From the NCBI GenBank assembly GCA_951799405.1, contig OX637332.1, positions 30,666,832-30,730,831 on the forward strand: 64,000 nt of DNA, in the 5' to 3' direction. This DNA is from Agapetus fuscipes (Eukaryota; Arthropoda; Insecta; Trichoptera; Glossosomatidae). The notes beneath the pieces were generated by a model. That model saw only the letters and a program-made list of their open reading frames with translations. It was not told where the DNA came from and did no database searches. Each line of letters starts with the position of its first letter. Position 1 is the stretch's first letter. Below, one piece after another: positions 44,341 through 54,200 of the stretch. The position numbers and the translations under genes were made by a program.

Positions 44341-44809
44341 TTTTAACCGTAGCCCGCTCGGAATTTTGAGATGAATATTTAAGTTTTCAAGGGATTCCTG
44401 AGATAAATCCTTTAAAAATTATAGTTCATAGGAAGAAAAACATCTCCCGGACCATCTGCAAAAACAATTTCTGCCATTGCATTGTTCAATGTGAACGGTT
44501 AGTCGATTATATGTTGAAATGAACGTAATGGCATTTTAACATACAGGTTGCTACATTTTTAGTTCGTGAAACAGTAGGTAATTATTAATAGACAATAATT
44601 GCCATACGAGATTACAAAATGCTTAATTAGACACGTACGTGTATAACTTACAGTATATTTTTGGTACCACGACAAAATGCCCACCGATAAAATGTCCCAA
44701 GACATAATGTCCCGTCCGTCCGTATATGTATGTATGCATGTACCAGCCGAAATTACAGATCATATTCTATTTTCATAAAAATTTAATATTATCTGAACAA
44801 GTATTTATG

Positions 44810-44925
44810 TATATATGTAACTGTAACTGTAATTCTGTCGCCATTCCGCTAGGGGTGGCCAGAGCCTCTGCAGATCTGTCTCCATTTCTTCTTATTCTGC
44901 CTATCCTTACCGAAAATTGAAATTG
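44810..44925 (-). mobile_element. LINE tail fragment related to 57390-57868
   Basis: CGCCATTCCGCTAGGGGTGG matches GCCATTCCTCTAGGGGTGG at 57399. Confidence 0.55.
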
Positions 44926-44936
44926 ACGTTAAATTT

Positions 44937-45080
44937 AAAATTAAAATCAACAAAATCTCACATGAACATAAACCTTGCAACTCCTGTCACATATCCGTAA
45001 AATCAGGGTGGCGTAAGCAAAAGCGAACCTATTTTTTCAGCATGGGGGGTCAGCCTCATACCAACCTATCAGGCAAGGAG
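44937..45080 (-). mobile_element. K-LINE fragment, old subfamily
   Basis: Lacks the 3' third. Ends CCTATCAGGCAAGGAGC. Confidence 0.7.
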
Positions 45081-45396
45081 CATCATTAGCAAACATCAAA
45101 ACATTGAAACGTATAAAAATGTTCCATCTTTCAATAACGTAGTTCATATTTGGAAATTCGAAATAAAAACAGACTTACTTTCGTAAACATTTTATACAAG
45201 AGATAGAAAGCTACAACTTTTGTCCTAAAAAAACATATTTTCTGATATATAATTGATGTTTTCTTCAAAATAATAAAAAAAAATGCACAGAATCTGCACT
45301 CGACTTTCTTGCATAAATTAACTCACTGTATGACGAATGTAAAGCTAGAATCATCTGCCAGTTTATGCTGTTTCAAGAAAAAAAAAAGATTATTTG

Positions 45397-45487
45397 GTGA
45401 GCGCCGTTTTGTGTGAATCACACCTCAAGAGCCCTCTGCGAGGTTGGTCGTCTCTGAAAAAAACGCCAATTACACAAGAAAGAACCT
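45397..45487 (-). mobile_element. SINE-A tail fragment
   Basis: GAGCGCCGTTTTGTGTGAAT and CCTCTGCGAGGTTGGTCGTC, directly followed by K-LINE. Confidence 0.65.
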
Positions 45488-45705
45488 TGATTTATAGTTT
45501 GGTATAAAGCTGACCACCCATAGTGTAAAAAATAATTCACTTTGTCAATGTCAGAGTTGCAGGCTTAATGTTCATTTGAGATTTGGTTTCAATTTGTAAG
45601 TACACACTCAGCATTTGCAAGCGCGAACTTACAAGTTTCTGTTTGTGGGCATGCAATTGATCTGAGTTTTGAATGTTAATATTTCGTTGCAACTACGATT
45701 CTCGA
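45488..45705 (+). mobile_element. K-LINE 3' UTR copy
   Basis: Has a deletion that removes the CACCCC...GGCAAG core (CAATGTC/AGAGTTGCAGG). Confidence 0.72.
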
Positions 45706-46084
45706 TTATTATACATATGTACATAGATGGTCATTGAACGCTTTTGTACGCAAACTTGGACTTTGTATGGTGGGTAAACTTTTTTGTCATGTTTTGAAAA
45801 AGTAACGACTGATTATTATTGCTATTTAGAAAGTTTTAAGAATCGCAGCCTTTTATCTAATTTTAACCCTCTGATTACCAAACATTTTGTCTGGAAATTT
45901 CTCACTTTGTATGTGATTCACTTTTTGGAAAATATAATGATGACATCATATAAGTTATCATTATTGTCTTAAATTTTCTAAAAAGTATTTTTTTATTAAC
46001 ACTCTAACTGCTGAGAACTTTTCAATATATTTTTACTTTATAGCAGTCAGAAGGAGCTATAAAGTATTGTATTCGTCCGAAAAA

Positions 46085-46695
46085 AAAATTGAGGTTTCAA
46101 CGGAAATGAGTTGTCTTGCGCCAGGACGTGCAAAAAACCTAATTTGTCGAACCTGTCCGTCCGTATGTGTGTATGTCCCAGCCGATACTACTAATCACAG
46201 AGACACCAATTTTTAGATTTAGAGAATTGACAACCATAAATTTTGATGAGCCGACCGGCATGGGATCACCCTGAAAATTCAAGATGGCTGCCATACAAAA
46301 AAAACATAAAATTGCACTTTTCTCAAAAACGGCTCCAAGATTATTTTTTTCAGTGTGGTCGTTGCTCAAATTTTTACTAAGAAAATTAGGTATGGCAACA
46401 TTCTTGCAAACCTGGGTCTATGGGTTGCCATCTGAAAGTTTTTTTTTTTTTTTGTATGGCAGCCATCTTGAATTTTCAAGTTGGTGTAATGCCGTGTAAT
46501 TCATATTTAAAACATGTTCAAAAGAGTTGATGAAGCCAAAATTTGGTATCTCTAAGTCTAATACTTTGGAAAGTGACACACATACACACGCACACACACA
46601 CACACACACATACAGACGGACGTTTTTGAAATATAGTGTTTTTTTGGCATGTCCTGCACCAGGACAACTCATTTCCGTGAAAACCTCGAAAAAAA
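46085..46695. mobile_element. foldback element of about 610 bp with CA repeat
   Basis: Ends GGAAATGAGTTGTC / GACAACTCATTTCCG. Inner arms AAGATGGCTGCCATAC / GTATGGCAGCCATCTT. A CA repeat lies at 46575-46610. Confidence 0.75.
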
Positions 46696-47740
46696 AATTT
46701 CACACCAAATCAATACTTTCTTTATGATGATGATGAGTTGATGATTTCTTTATAGCGCCGTTTCGTGAATAAAAATGAAATTTTTAGTCTTTAGCTAGAG
46801 CAAGAAAGTAAAAAACAAAAAAAAACCTTAAAGAAAATAAAAAAATATTTTGATAATAAACTTCTCTCTTCCATCTCTTTGGTAACACTAAAGTATTAAT
46901 AGGAAAGGAAGGAAGTAAAGAAATAAATAAAAGTCAAATGAAAGTTCAATAGCCTACTGTGTAATATGAATTAAATAAGTACAACAAATATAATGTGCGG
47001 TAAAGAAGTGACTGGAACACCCTTTATATGTGATTTGGCGCATAGAGTAAACAAGCACTAAAAGATTGTTGCGAGCGTCCGGTCAATCTCAAGATCGTTT
47101 TACTGTATATCCACTTTACAAAATTTCCGTTGCGCATCTTTGACGTATATCCATTTTAAAACGCCTTTTTTTAGTATTAAACGTAACATTATTATGATTT
47201 TTACCGATTATTATAGTGCCAGACCTGCAGTACTTTCGGTAAAATAGGCAATTGAATTACGATTTTGTCAATTACAATAACAAAACACAAAAACATTGCT
47301 CCTGTAAAATTAGCTCAATGGCGTTTACAGTAAACAAGCACTAAGGCAGCGAGTTGTCAAAATCGACTGTACCACAAAACAGTCTCCGAGGCGGTTTTGT
47401 CTCGGCCTAACTTCGCATACATTTGGAGGTTAGATTTGGGCGGGCGTTGAGCTCGAGACGCAAGCCTAACTACTTCAGAAATGTTCAAGAATCAAAATTA
47501 AGCAAAACGTGGGTTCAAAGGGCGACGAAAATGTCTAAGAATAACACCGTAAGCAATTAAACAGTAAAAAATTAAAAAACTACAACATCAACCAATATAA
47601 AAGATTTAGACCAGTGGTTCCCAACTTGAGGTGCAATGAGGCAATAGGGAGGCGATAGGTTCCTGAAACCTATGCCACATATGACTGTTATTGCTTGCTA
47701 TCTTTTAAACCAAATGTAACAGGTTGATTTTAACGATGAC
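46696..47740. other. unassigned region
   Basis: No gene. 47613-47670 resembles one end of a hAT element (CAGTGGTTCCCAACTTG), with no partner end found. Confidence 0.4.
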
Positions 47741-47741
47741 A

Positions 47742-47975
47742 TAAGGTTGGTATGAGGCTGACCACCCATACTGTAAAAAATGGTTCACTTTGCCAATGTC
47801 ACCCCTGTTTCAGGGAATGTCGGCAGGAGTTGCAGGGCTTATGTTCATTTGAGTTTGGATTTTATTTGTAAGTACACAATCAGCATTTGTAAGCGCGAAC
47901 TACACTGTTTGTTTGTGGGCATACATCTGAGAGCTTTAAATGAATATATCCTCGCAACTTAGATTATAGATTATA
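47742..47975 (+). mobile_element. K-LINE 3' UTR copy
   Basis: TTATAGA-type subfamily, close to 48539-48785. Confidence 0.82.
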
Positions 47976-48245
47976 GACATGAAAAAGTCATTAGTGATTT
48001 CAATTCACATTTAAAAAAAAATTGCAGAGCTATTCTTCATATCAAATGAAAAGAAAAAATAAATTAACTTAAGTCCTTATGCATTAATTGGTAAAACAAA
48101 TGATGCAAAACTTACTATTGGACTACATGAACACGGAATGTGGTATCAATTATTATCAAAACATTTGCAATGATTTCCTAACTTTTATAAACACAAACAT
48201 TCGCACTGTAATATGCAAACCAACAATTGAAAATTACATAAGTTA

Positions 48246-48305
48246 TTTTTTAAATAGATGTGTTAAGAGGAATGCGATTCCCCAACCTAATTCGCCTGGC
48301 CAGAA
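48246..48305 (-). mobile_element. SINE-C fragment
   Basis: AATAGATGTGTTAAGAGGAA and CGCCTGGCCAG. Its other end may be at 48955, separated by later insertions. Confidence 0.5.
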
Positions 48306-48369
48306 ATGGGTATTAACATTATCAATTAATAATTCATTGATTATTTTAAAAATTCAAATGGGTAAAACA

Positions 48370-48538
48370 TAGTTTATTTATTTATTTTTTGTTCTCGAAC
48401 ATTTTCGCCTAATGAGGCATCTTCAGGAGCAGATTGGTTACAAATATTTTTATAAAAATAATTTTCAAAACAAAACATAAATTCATCGACAAAATTTAAC
48501 AGAAATATAATATTCCAAATCTATTATTATTATTATTA
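48370..48538 (-). mobile_element. Penelope-like remnant with hammerhead-like core
   Basis: The minus strand carries CTGAAGATGCCTCATTAGGC-GAAA (48426-48403) flanked by A/T-rich sequence. A related A/T-rich piece lies beyond the K-LINE copy at 48786-48955. Confidence 0.5.
48400..48428 (-). ncRNA. hammerhead-ribozyme-like core
   Basis: CTGAAGA (48426-48420), T, stem II GCCT-CATT-AGGC with four perfect pairs, then GAAA (48406-48403). Stem I and the cleavage site were not resolved. Confidence 0.42.
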
Positions 48539-48785
48539 TTCCTTGACTTATAGGTTGGTATGAGGCTGACCACCCATACTGTAAAAAATGGTTCACTTTG
48601 CCAATGTCACCCCTGTTTCAGGGAATGTCGGCAAGAGTTGCAGGGCTTATGTTCATTTGAGTTTTGGATTTTATTTGTAAGTACACAATCAGCATTTGTA
48701 AGCGCGAACTACACGTGTTTGTTTGTGGGCATACATCTGAGAGCTTTGAATGAATATATCCTTGCAACTTAGATTATAGATTATT
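48539..48785 (+). mobile_element. K-LINE 3' UTR copy
   Basis: Full UTR core with TTATAGATTATTATAGAT tail. Confidence 0.84.
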
Positions 48786-48954
48786 ATAGATATTATAGTC
48801 AAAAAAAGAAATAAATAAGTGAATTAAAACTATGTTTTACCCATTTGAATTTTTTAAATAATCAAAAATGGACTTTCACTGTGTTAATAGATCCACCCTA
48901 AAAAATATAATAATTCATTATTTTAATGAGTTATTAATTAACAATTACCAAATG

Positions 48955-49080
48955 ACATCTGTTGGACCAGAGTCAAAGTTATTGTCGATAGGACACGATG
49001 AAGGCGGTGTTCGAACTTGCGACTATCTCAATAATGCAAATTCGAGTACCGACCCCTTATCCTCCTGACCATACCAGCAA
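48955..49080 (-). mobile_element. SINE-C fragment
   Basis: CATCTGTTGGACCAGAGTC and GGTGTTCGAACTTGCGACTA, matching 60318-60385. Confidence 0.5.
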
Positions 49081-49204
49081 CAGATGTTTTATTAACCAAG
49101 ATAGTTAATTTCATGAATACTACATGATTCATTTTTAATCCATCGAGGATAGACATGCCTAAAATATGCACGCACTGGATGCCTACAGGATGACTGAAAA
49201 GATT

Positions 49205-49323
49205 GTCAACGACGATACCATGTTGAAAGCACCGGTTCTCATCAGATCACCGAAGTTAAGTAACATTTGTACGCGGATGCTACTTGGATGGGTGACCGCT
49301 CAGGTACACCGCGTGTCGTTGGC
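49205..49323 (+). pseudogene. 5S rRNA-like sequence
   Basis: Full 119-nt length. Signature blocks: GTTGAAAGCACCGGTTCTCA, GATCACCGAAGTTAAGTAAC, TACTTGGATGGGTGACCGCT and ACACCGCGTGTCGTTGGC. The ends GTCAACGAC / GTCGTTGGC pair with one G-U. T-rich ATTTCTT follows. Several changes in usually invariant positions suggest a pseudogene or a 5S-derived SINE head, not a functional gene. Confidence 0.8.
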
Positions 49324-49332
49324 ATTTCTTGG

Positions 49333-49610
49333 ACCGGTCCGTAGTCCAGTGGCAACACTTCAGACTCATAAATGAAAGGTTGTGGATTCGGATCCTGGCG
49401 GAGCACAAAAATATACCATTTATATTTCCAAATGTATACTTCGCTGGGTTGAGCAATTCGTAAACCTTTACCAAAGATTGGTCCCTGAAAGGTCCATCCA
49501 ACCTTACAACTGGGTCATGCTTGAGAATTGGCGCTTTCTACAGCGACGACCAAGCTCGCAGAGGGCTCTTGAGGTGTGATACACACAAAAACAGCGCTCA
49601 CCAAATATAT
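49333..49610 (+). mobile_element. SINE-A full-length copy next to a 5S-like sequence
   Basis: Head GGACCGGTCCGTAGTCCAGT, body, and the LINE-type tail GAGGGCTCTTGAGGTGTGAT followed by ACACACAAAAACAGCGCTC. It starts 10 bp after the 5S-like segment. Confidence 0.88.
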
Positions 49611-49794
49611 CATCCTAATATTATTATTATTCACTAGTTGCAAACTACATCTAAAATGTATACAATAAATTTTTGGTACATCTTTTAAATATTGACAATT
49701 ATAACACAGGTATTCATCAAAAATTATTTATATAATTATTAAAGAGGAATTAATATTTTAAGCCCACACAAGCATAGGAGTTTTAGGCTTACAC

Positions 49795-50046
49795 GGCCGG
49801 TTGATGATGCTGGAGAGTTGCTTTCCGGAATCTGTTGCCGTGGTCTGTGGGAGCTGGAGCTTCCGGACGTTTCGCCCATGTCTACGGTGGGCTTCTTCAG
49901 CGTGAAATAGAAATGATGAAGATAATCTCAATGAAACTGTGACACAGTTTCTGGAAGTCGTAGATATGGGTGAAACGTCTGGAAGCTCCAGCTCTCACAG
50001 ACCACAGCAACAGATCCCGGAAAGAAACTCTCCAGCATTCACACGT
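49795..50046. repeat. inverted pair with a hammerhead-like core
   Basis: 49796-49905 (minus) and 49945-50045 (plus) share GAAACGTC(C/T)GGAAGCTCCA and GGAAAGCAACTCTCCAGCAT-type sequence. The left arm keeps the ribozyme-like core and the right arm has lost it. Confidence 0.6.
49870..49900 (-). ncRNA. hammerhead-ribozyme-like core
   Basis: CTGAAGA (49900-49894), A, stem II GCCCA...TGGGC with five perfect pairs, GAAA (49873-49870), then CGTC. The best of the three cores in the window. Confidence 0.48.
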
Positions 50047-50106
50047 CATATGTGTTCACTGCAAAATGGCAAACACATGCCAGAATACACGAAACAGCGT
50101 TGATCT

Positions 50107-50355
50107 TCTAAATCTAAGCTGCAAAGATATGTATCATTTGAGATTCACATTAAATGCATTCCCACAAGCAGACACGCATAATGTCGCGCTCACACATGCC
50201 GCATGTAGATCTACAGTATAAAAAACCCAATCTCAAATGAACATAAGCCCTGCAACTCTTGCCGACCTTCCCTGAAACAGGGGTGACATTGGCAAAGTGA
50301 ACCATTTTTTACAGTATAGGTGGTCAGCCTCATACCAACCTGTAAGTCAAGGAAT
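50107..50355 (-). mobile_element. K-LINE 3' UTR copy
   Basis: TTAGAT-type, complete UTR core. Confidence 0.82.
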
Positions 50356-50597
50356 AAGTCCATAAACAAATTGGAAATTTATTTGATTTGAAAAAATAAA
50401 TCAAATTTAAATTTCATCCTTAATTTTAGATCTTTATTTTCAAGTTAGAAATATTTATAACCCTGTGGTGTCTGCCTTCACCTTTACGGGATGCACATCC
50501 CTAGTTCAAGCTTACATAAGAAAAAATCATAACGAGTTCTGCAAGTCTTGTTGCTTTCTACTCACGTCAAAGGCCAATGAGTTAGTTGCTATACTAT

Positions 50598-50845
50598 AAT
50601 CCATAATCTAAGTTGCAAAGATATATTACATTTAAGATTCATATTAAATGCATTCCCACAAGCAGACACATATAAGTTTGCGCTTAAACATGCGGCATGT
50701 GGACTTACAATATAAAAACCCAATCTCAATTGAACATACACCCTGCAACTCTTGCCGAACTTCTGAAACAGGAGTGACACTGGCAAAGTAAAACATTTTC
50801 TATAGCATGGGCAGTCGCATACCAACCTATAAGTTAAGGAACATA
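50598..50845 (-). mobile_element. K-LINE 3' UTR copy downstream of NFXL1
   Basis: Ends 140 bp from the NFXL1 stop codon. Slightly decayed (GAACTTCTGAAACAGGAGTG). Confidence 0.8.
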
Positions 50846-50984
50846 ATTCACAAATAATAATCAAAAATAATTAATCAATATAAACTAACCTATTGATAAT
50901 AAATGAATTAATTTATATAAATTATTTTCAAGACTCAATCAACCATTTTTATGACTCAACAAAAAAATACTAAATTCACAAAGA

Positions 50985-51278
50985 TCAATTGAAGCAAACA
51001 ACATAAACAATAACTGAAAGAAGTCCTGCAAATATCGGAAGGACTATCAACTTATTGGTGTACCAAGGGTTTGTGTCTTTGGAATCCTGAACTCGGTTGT
51101 TTCTTCCTTTCTTCCCCTTCTTCATGAACTTCCTCTCGAACATCTCCATCTCCAGCTCACTCTTCAGACTTTCCTCCTCCATCTTCTTTTTCAACTCTTC
51201 CTCTTTGGCGCGGTTCTCTTCTTCCATTTTTGCTTTGCACAAGTCATCACAAGGCACGTTTGTTTCGTTCTGTTTCAC
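50985..51278 (-). CDS. NFXL1: NFXL1 exon 12 (coiled coil and membrane anchor)
   Basis: Residues 737-833 and stop. CDDLCKAKMEEENRAKEEEL starts a charged helix ending in the basic run KKGKKGRNNR. The last 22 residues are a hydrophobic segment (LIVLPIFAGLLSVIVYVVCF) with a three-residue-or-shorter tail, consistent with a tail-anchored topology. No canonical AATAAA was found in the next 110 bp on the minus strand. Confidence 0.93.
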   Translation of the reverse strand: MKQNETNVPCDDLCKAKMEEENRAKEEELKKKMEEESLKSELEMEMFERKFMKKGKKGRNNRVQDSKDTNPWYTNKLIVLPIFAGLLSVIVYVVCFN

Positions 51279-54200
51279 CTGAAACATTTGAAGTACACAA
51301 AATTAATAAGACATAGAATTAAATTCTAAATGTAATATATTTTGTATCTATACTCCAGTTGTGTGTATAGGGCTCAGGCAAATACATTTCAGAATTAATA
51401 TTTTCCCCCATTCCCTTAAAATAAGCTTAAATGCGTTTTTTATTTAAATACTTCACCCATGGCGTTTTCCTAAATTATGCATAAAAAAAACTTTATTTCA
51501 CTGTCTTTTAAGATAAAATAATGGATTGGAGATATGTCTTGTATCTTTGGAGATATTTGAAATCAAAACCAAGAGATCGGTTGCCGGATAATGTTAAAAA
51601 TCGCCGGCACACCTGGGCTGGAAGTTTTACCACCACGATAATTCTTACATACCGAATATTGGTAATATTTGTATGAAGACTAATCAGCTGTTCACTTGCG
51701 GCCATCTTGGATTGACAGGTCTTCATACAAATATTACCGATATTCGGTAGGTAAGAATTACCGTGGTGATGAGACTTCCAGCCCAGAGGTTAAGGACAGG
51801 GCTTTTACCTGGTTGCATGGAATGAGCTTCTTTACTCTCTTGCAGTCGCAGAACACTTTAGTTTTCTTGGTGCACTCTTCGGTGGACGAACAATCTCCCA
51901 TGTGACAGATGAGACTGCACCGATGTCCACATTTCAACTGAAACAAAATCATAACAATTATTCAACAATGACAAACGACGATCTATAAAGTCACTATAAA
52001 AATGTCATACATCTAATCTAAGTTGTAAAGATATGTTACATTGGGGATTCACATTATATGAATTCTCACATGCAGACAACGGCACTGCACCCCCATGTCT
52101 CGCTGAGCTATGCTCTGTCGATGGGACTTCAAAAAGACCACTACGCTCTGCCCTTACTGCTGTCAACAAGGTTATAGTGCCCAATAGAGCAAACACATCA
52201 AACTTTGCAGACAGAAGCTTTGCGGTGGCCGGGCCGGTGGCCTGGAACAATTTACCCATCGGTGTTCGCGCGAACCAGCCTACCACCACCTTCAGAAAGG
52301 AACTGAAGACACTACTTTTCTCGAGAAGCCATGGCGCCCTTGAGATGGTCCTGGACCATTAAATGGCGCCACAGGAAAGAAATCATCCATCATCATCATC
52401 ATCAGACACGTATAAGTTTGCGCTTGCATATGCCGCATGTGAACCTACAACATTAAAACCCAAATCTCAATTGAACATACACCATGCCACCCTTGTTGAT
52501 CTTCCCTGCAACAGGTGTGACATTGGCAAAGTGAAATTACATAACATTAGATCGCAAACGCAACTAAGCTACACATATAGTGTAACTTCTTGCCGCGTTA
52601 TCCCCGAGGGGTTTCGCATGTGACAAGTGAACCTATTTCTTTTTACAGGTACAGGGGCCGGCCTTATACCAACCACTTCATTTGAAGTGGGGGCTTCTCA
52701 GCTCCCGAGGGGGCTTCTCAGCTCCCGAGGGGGCTGGTACTCATTTCTTCTAAAGGCTGAGTAAGCCTTGCCGGTATTTTATTTTGGGGTTTGAAATAAG
52801 CACTGAACAGGAAATCATTTCTGACACCCTCGGTGGGATTCAAACCCGGGTTCACAGCATGGAATGCAAGCACTCTACCAACTGAGCTATCGATCAGACA
52901 GCTTCATCTAGCAATTAGCTTCAAAGAGCTATCAAAAACGAAAATATAAAAAAAACACTTCAAAAAAAGGCTTCAAAAGCCAATGCATTCCTTCGGAAAT
53001 ACAGTGGTCAAAAACCATGGAATTAAATGCAACACTTGATAGATTTTCTTACATTCTTGATGCACTGCTGGTTGCAGGACATGGACGTGAGCTGACTGGT
53101 CATGTCGTGGCACTTGAGGTACATCTGCAGGATGCCGCAGTGGCACGGCTGCTTGTGGAAGATCTGGCATGGCGGGCAGGGAGGTGGGTGGCAGGGCAGC
53201 TTGCAGGGGTGGCTGCAGCCAGCTGGTCTCTCTGCCGAGCAAGCGGAGCTGCACTGCTCACATTCCAACAGTGCCTGGAAGCACCAACACAAAATAATAA
53301 GACTCTACATGATGAATGGGATATTCAGAGTCATAATAAAAGGAGAGCTTGTATGAAGAAGGTTATGACTGTGGATGAAATGAAAGAAGTATGGCAGGGC
53401 AGAAAGAAATGGCGGTTGATCTGTAATGTTGGTGGCTAGGGCTAGGGTTTTTAAATTAGATTTTTGTATTTTGCAACTGTTTTGGTGTTTATATGGATTA
53501 ATTGTTAATTGTAAAAATGAAATTTATAGTCTATGTTCCTTGACTTATAGGTTGGTATGCGGCTGACCACTCATGCTGTAGAAAATGGTTCACTTTGATA
53601 ATGTCACCCCAGTTTCAGGGAAAGTCAGCAAGAAATGCAGGGCTTATGTTCATTTAAGATTTGGGTTTTTATGTTTAAGGTTCACATGCGGCATATGCAA
53701 GCACGAACTTATATGTGCCTGCTTGTGAAAATGCATATAATGTGATTGCCCAATGCTACATATCTTTTCAACTTAGATTAGATTAGACTAGAAACGAGAG
53801 GACCAGCAGTTTTACCTGAGACGGATCAGGGGGAAATTCATGGCACTCCCGAGCGCAGGTGTGGTTGCCGCAGGCCAGCTGTCGGCCACATTTCCGGCCA
53901 CACGTGACCCTCTTGGCCGAAAAACACGGCCACTGTAGCTGCTCGTGGCTGCCGAAACACCATACGGCCACAGGAGTGGAACACGGCGGACAATCCAAGT
54001 CTTTCACTTCCACCTGAAAAGTAAAACATATTGTTATGATTTCACTGGGTTCTCTTTTAATTAAACTGCAATTATTTATTTTAACACCATTTATTTTACA
54101 CAGTTTGGTTCACAATTTACAACAATTGATTTCTAGCTCTAGTTTTCGACTTCACGGCACAATTTTTTAGTCAACACTACCTGATGCCCCATTACAGTCC

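Noticed and set aside
46574..46612. telomeric or regulatory CA tract
   Set aside because: Ordinary CA microsatellite inside a foldback element.
49205..49323. functional 5S rRNA gene
   Set aside because: Several changes at conserved positions, single copy, and embedded among SINEs.
53017..53439. 140-residue plus-strand ORF
   Set aside because: Antisense of NFXL1 exon 10 running into K-LINE coding tail.
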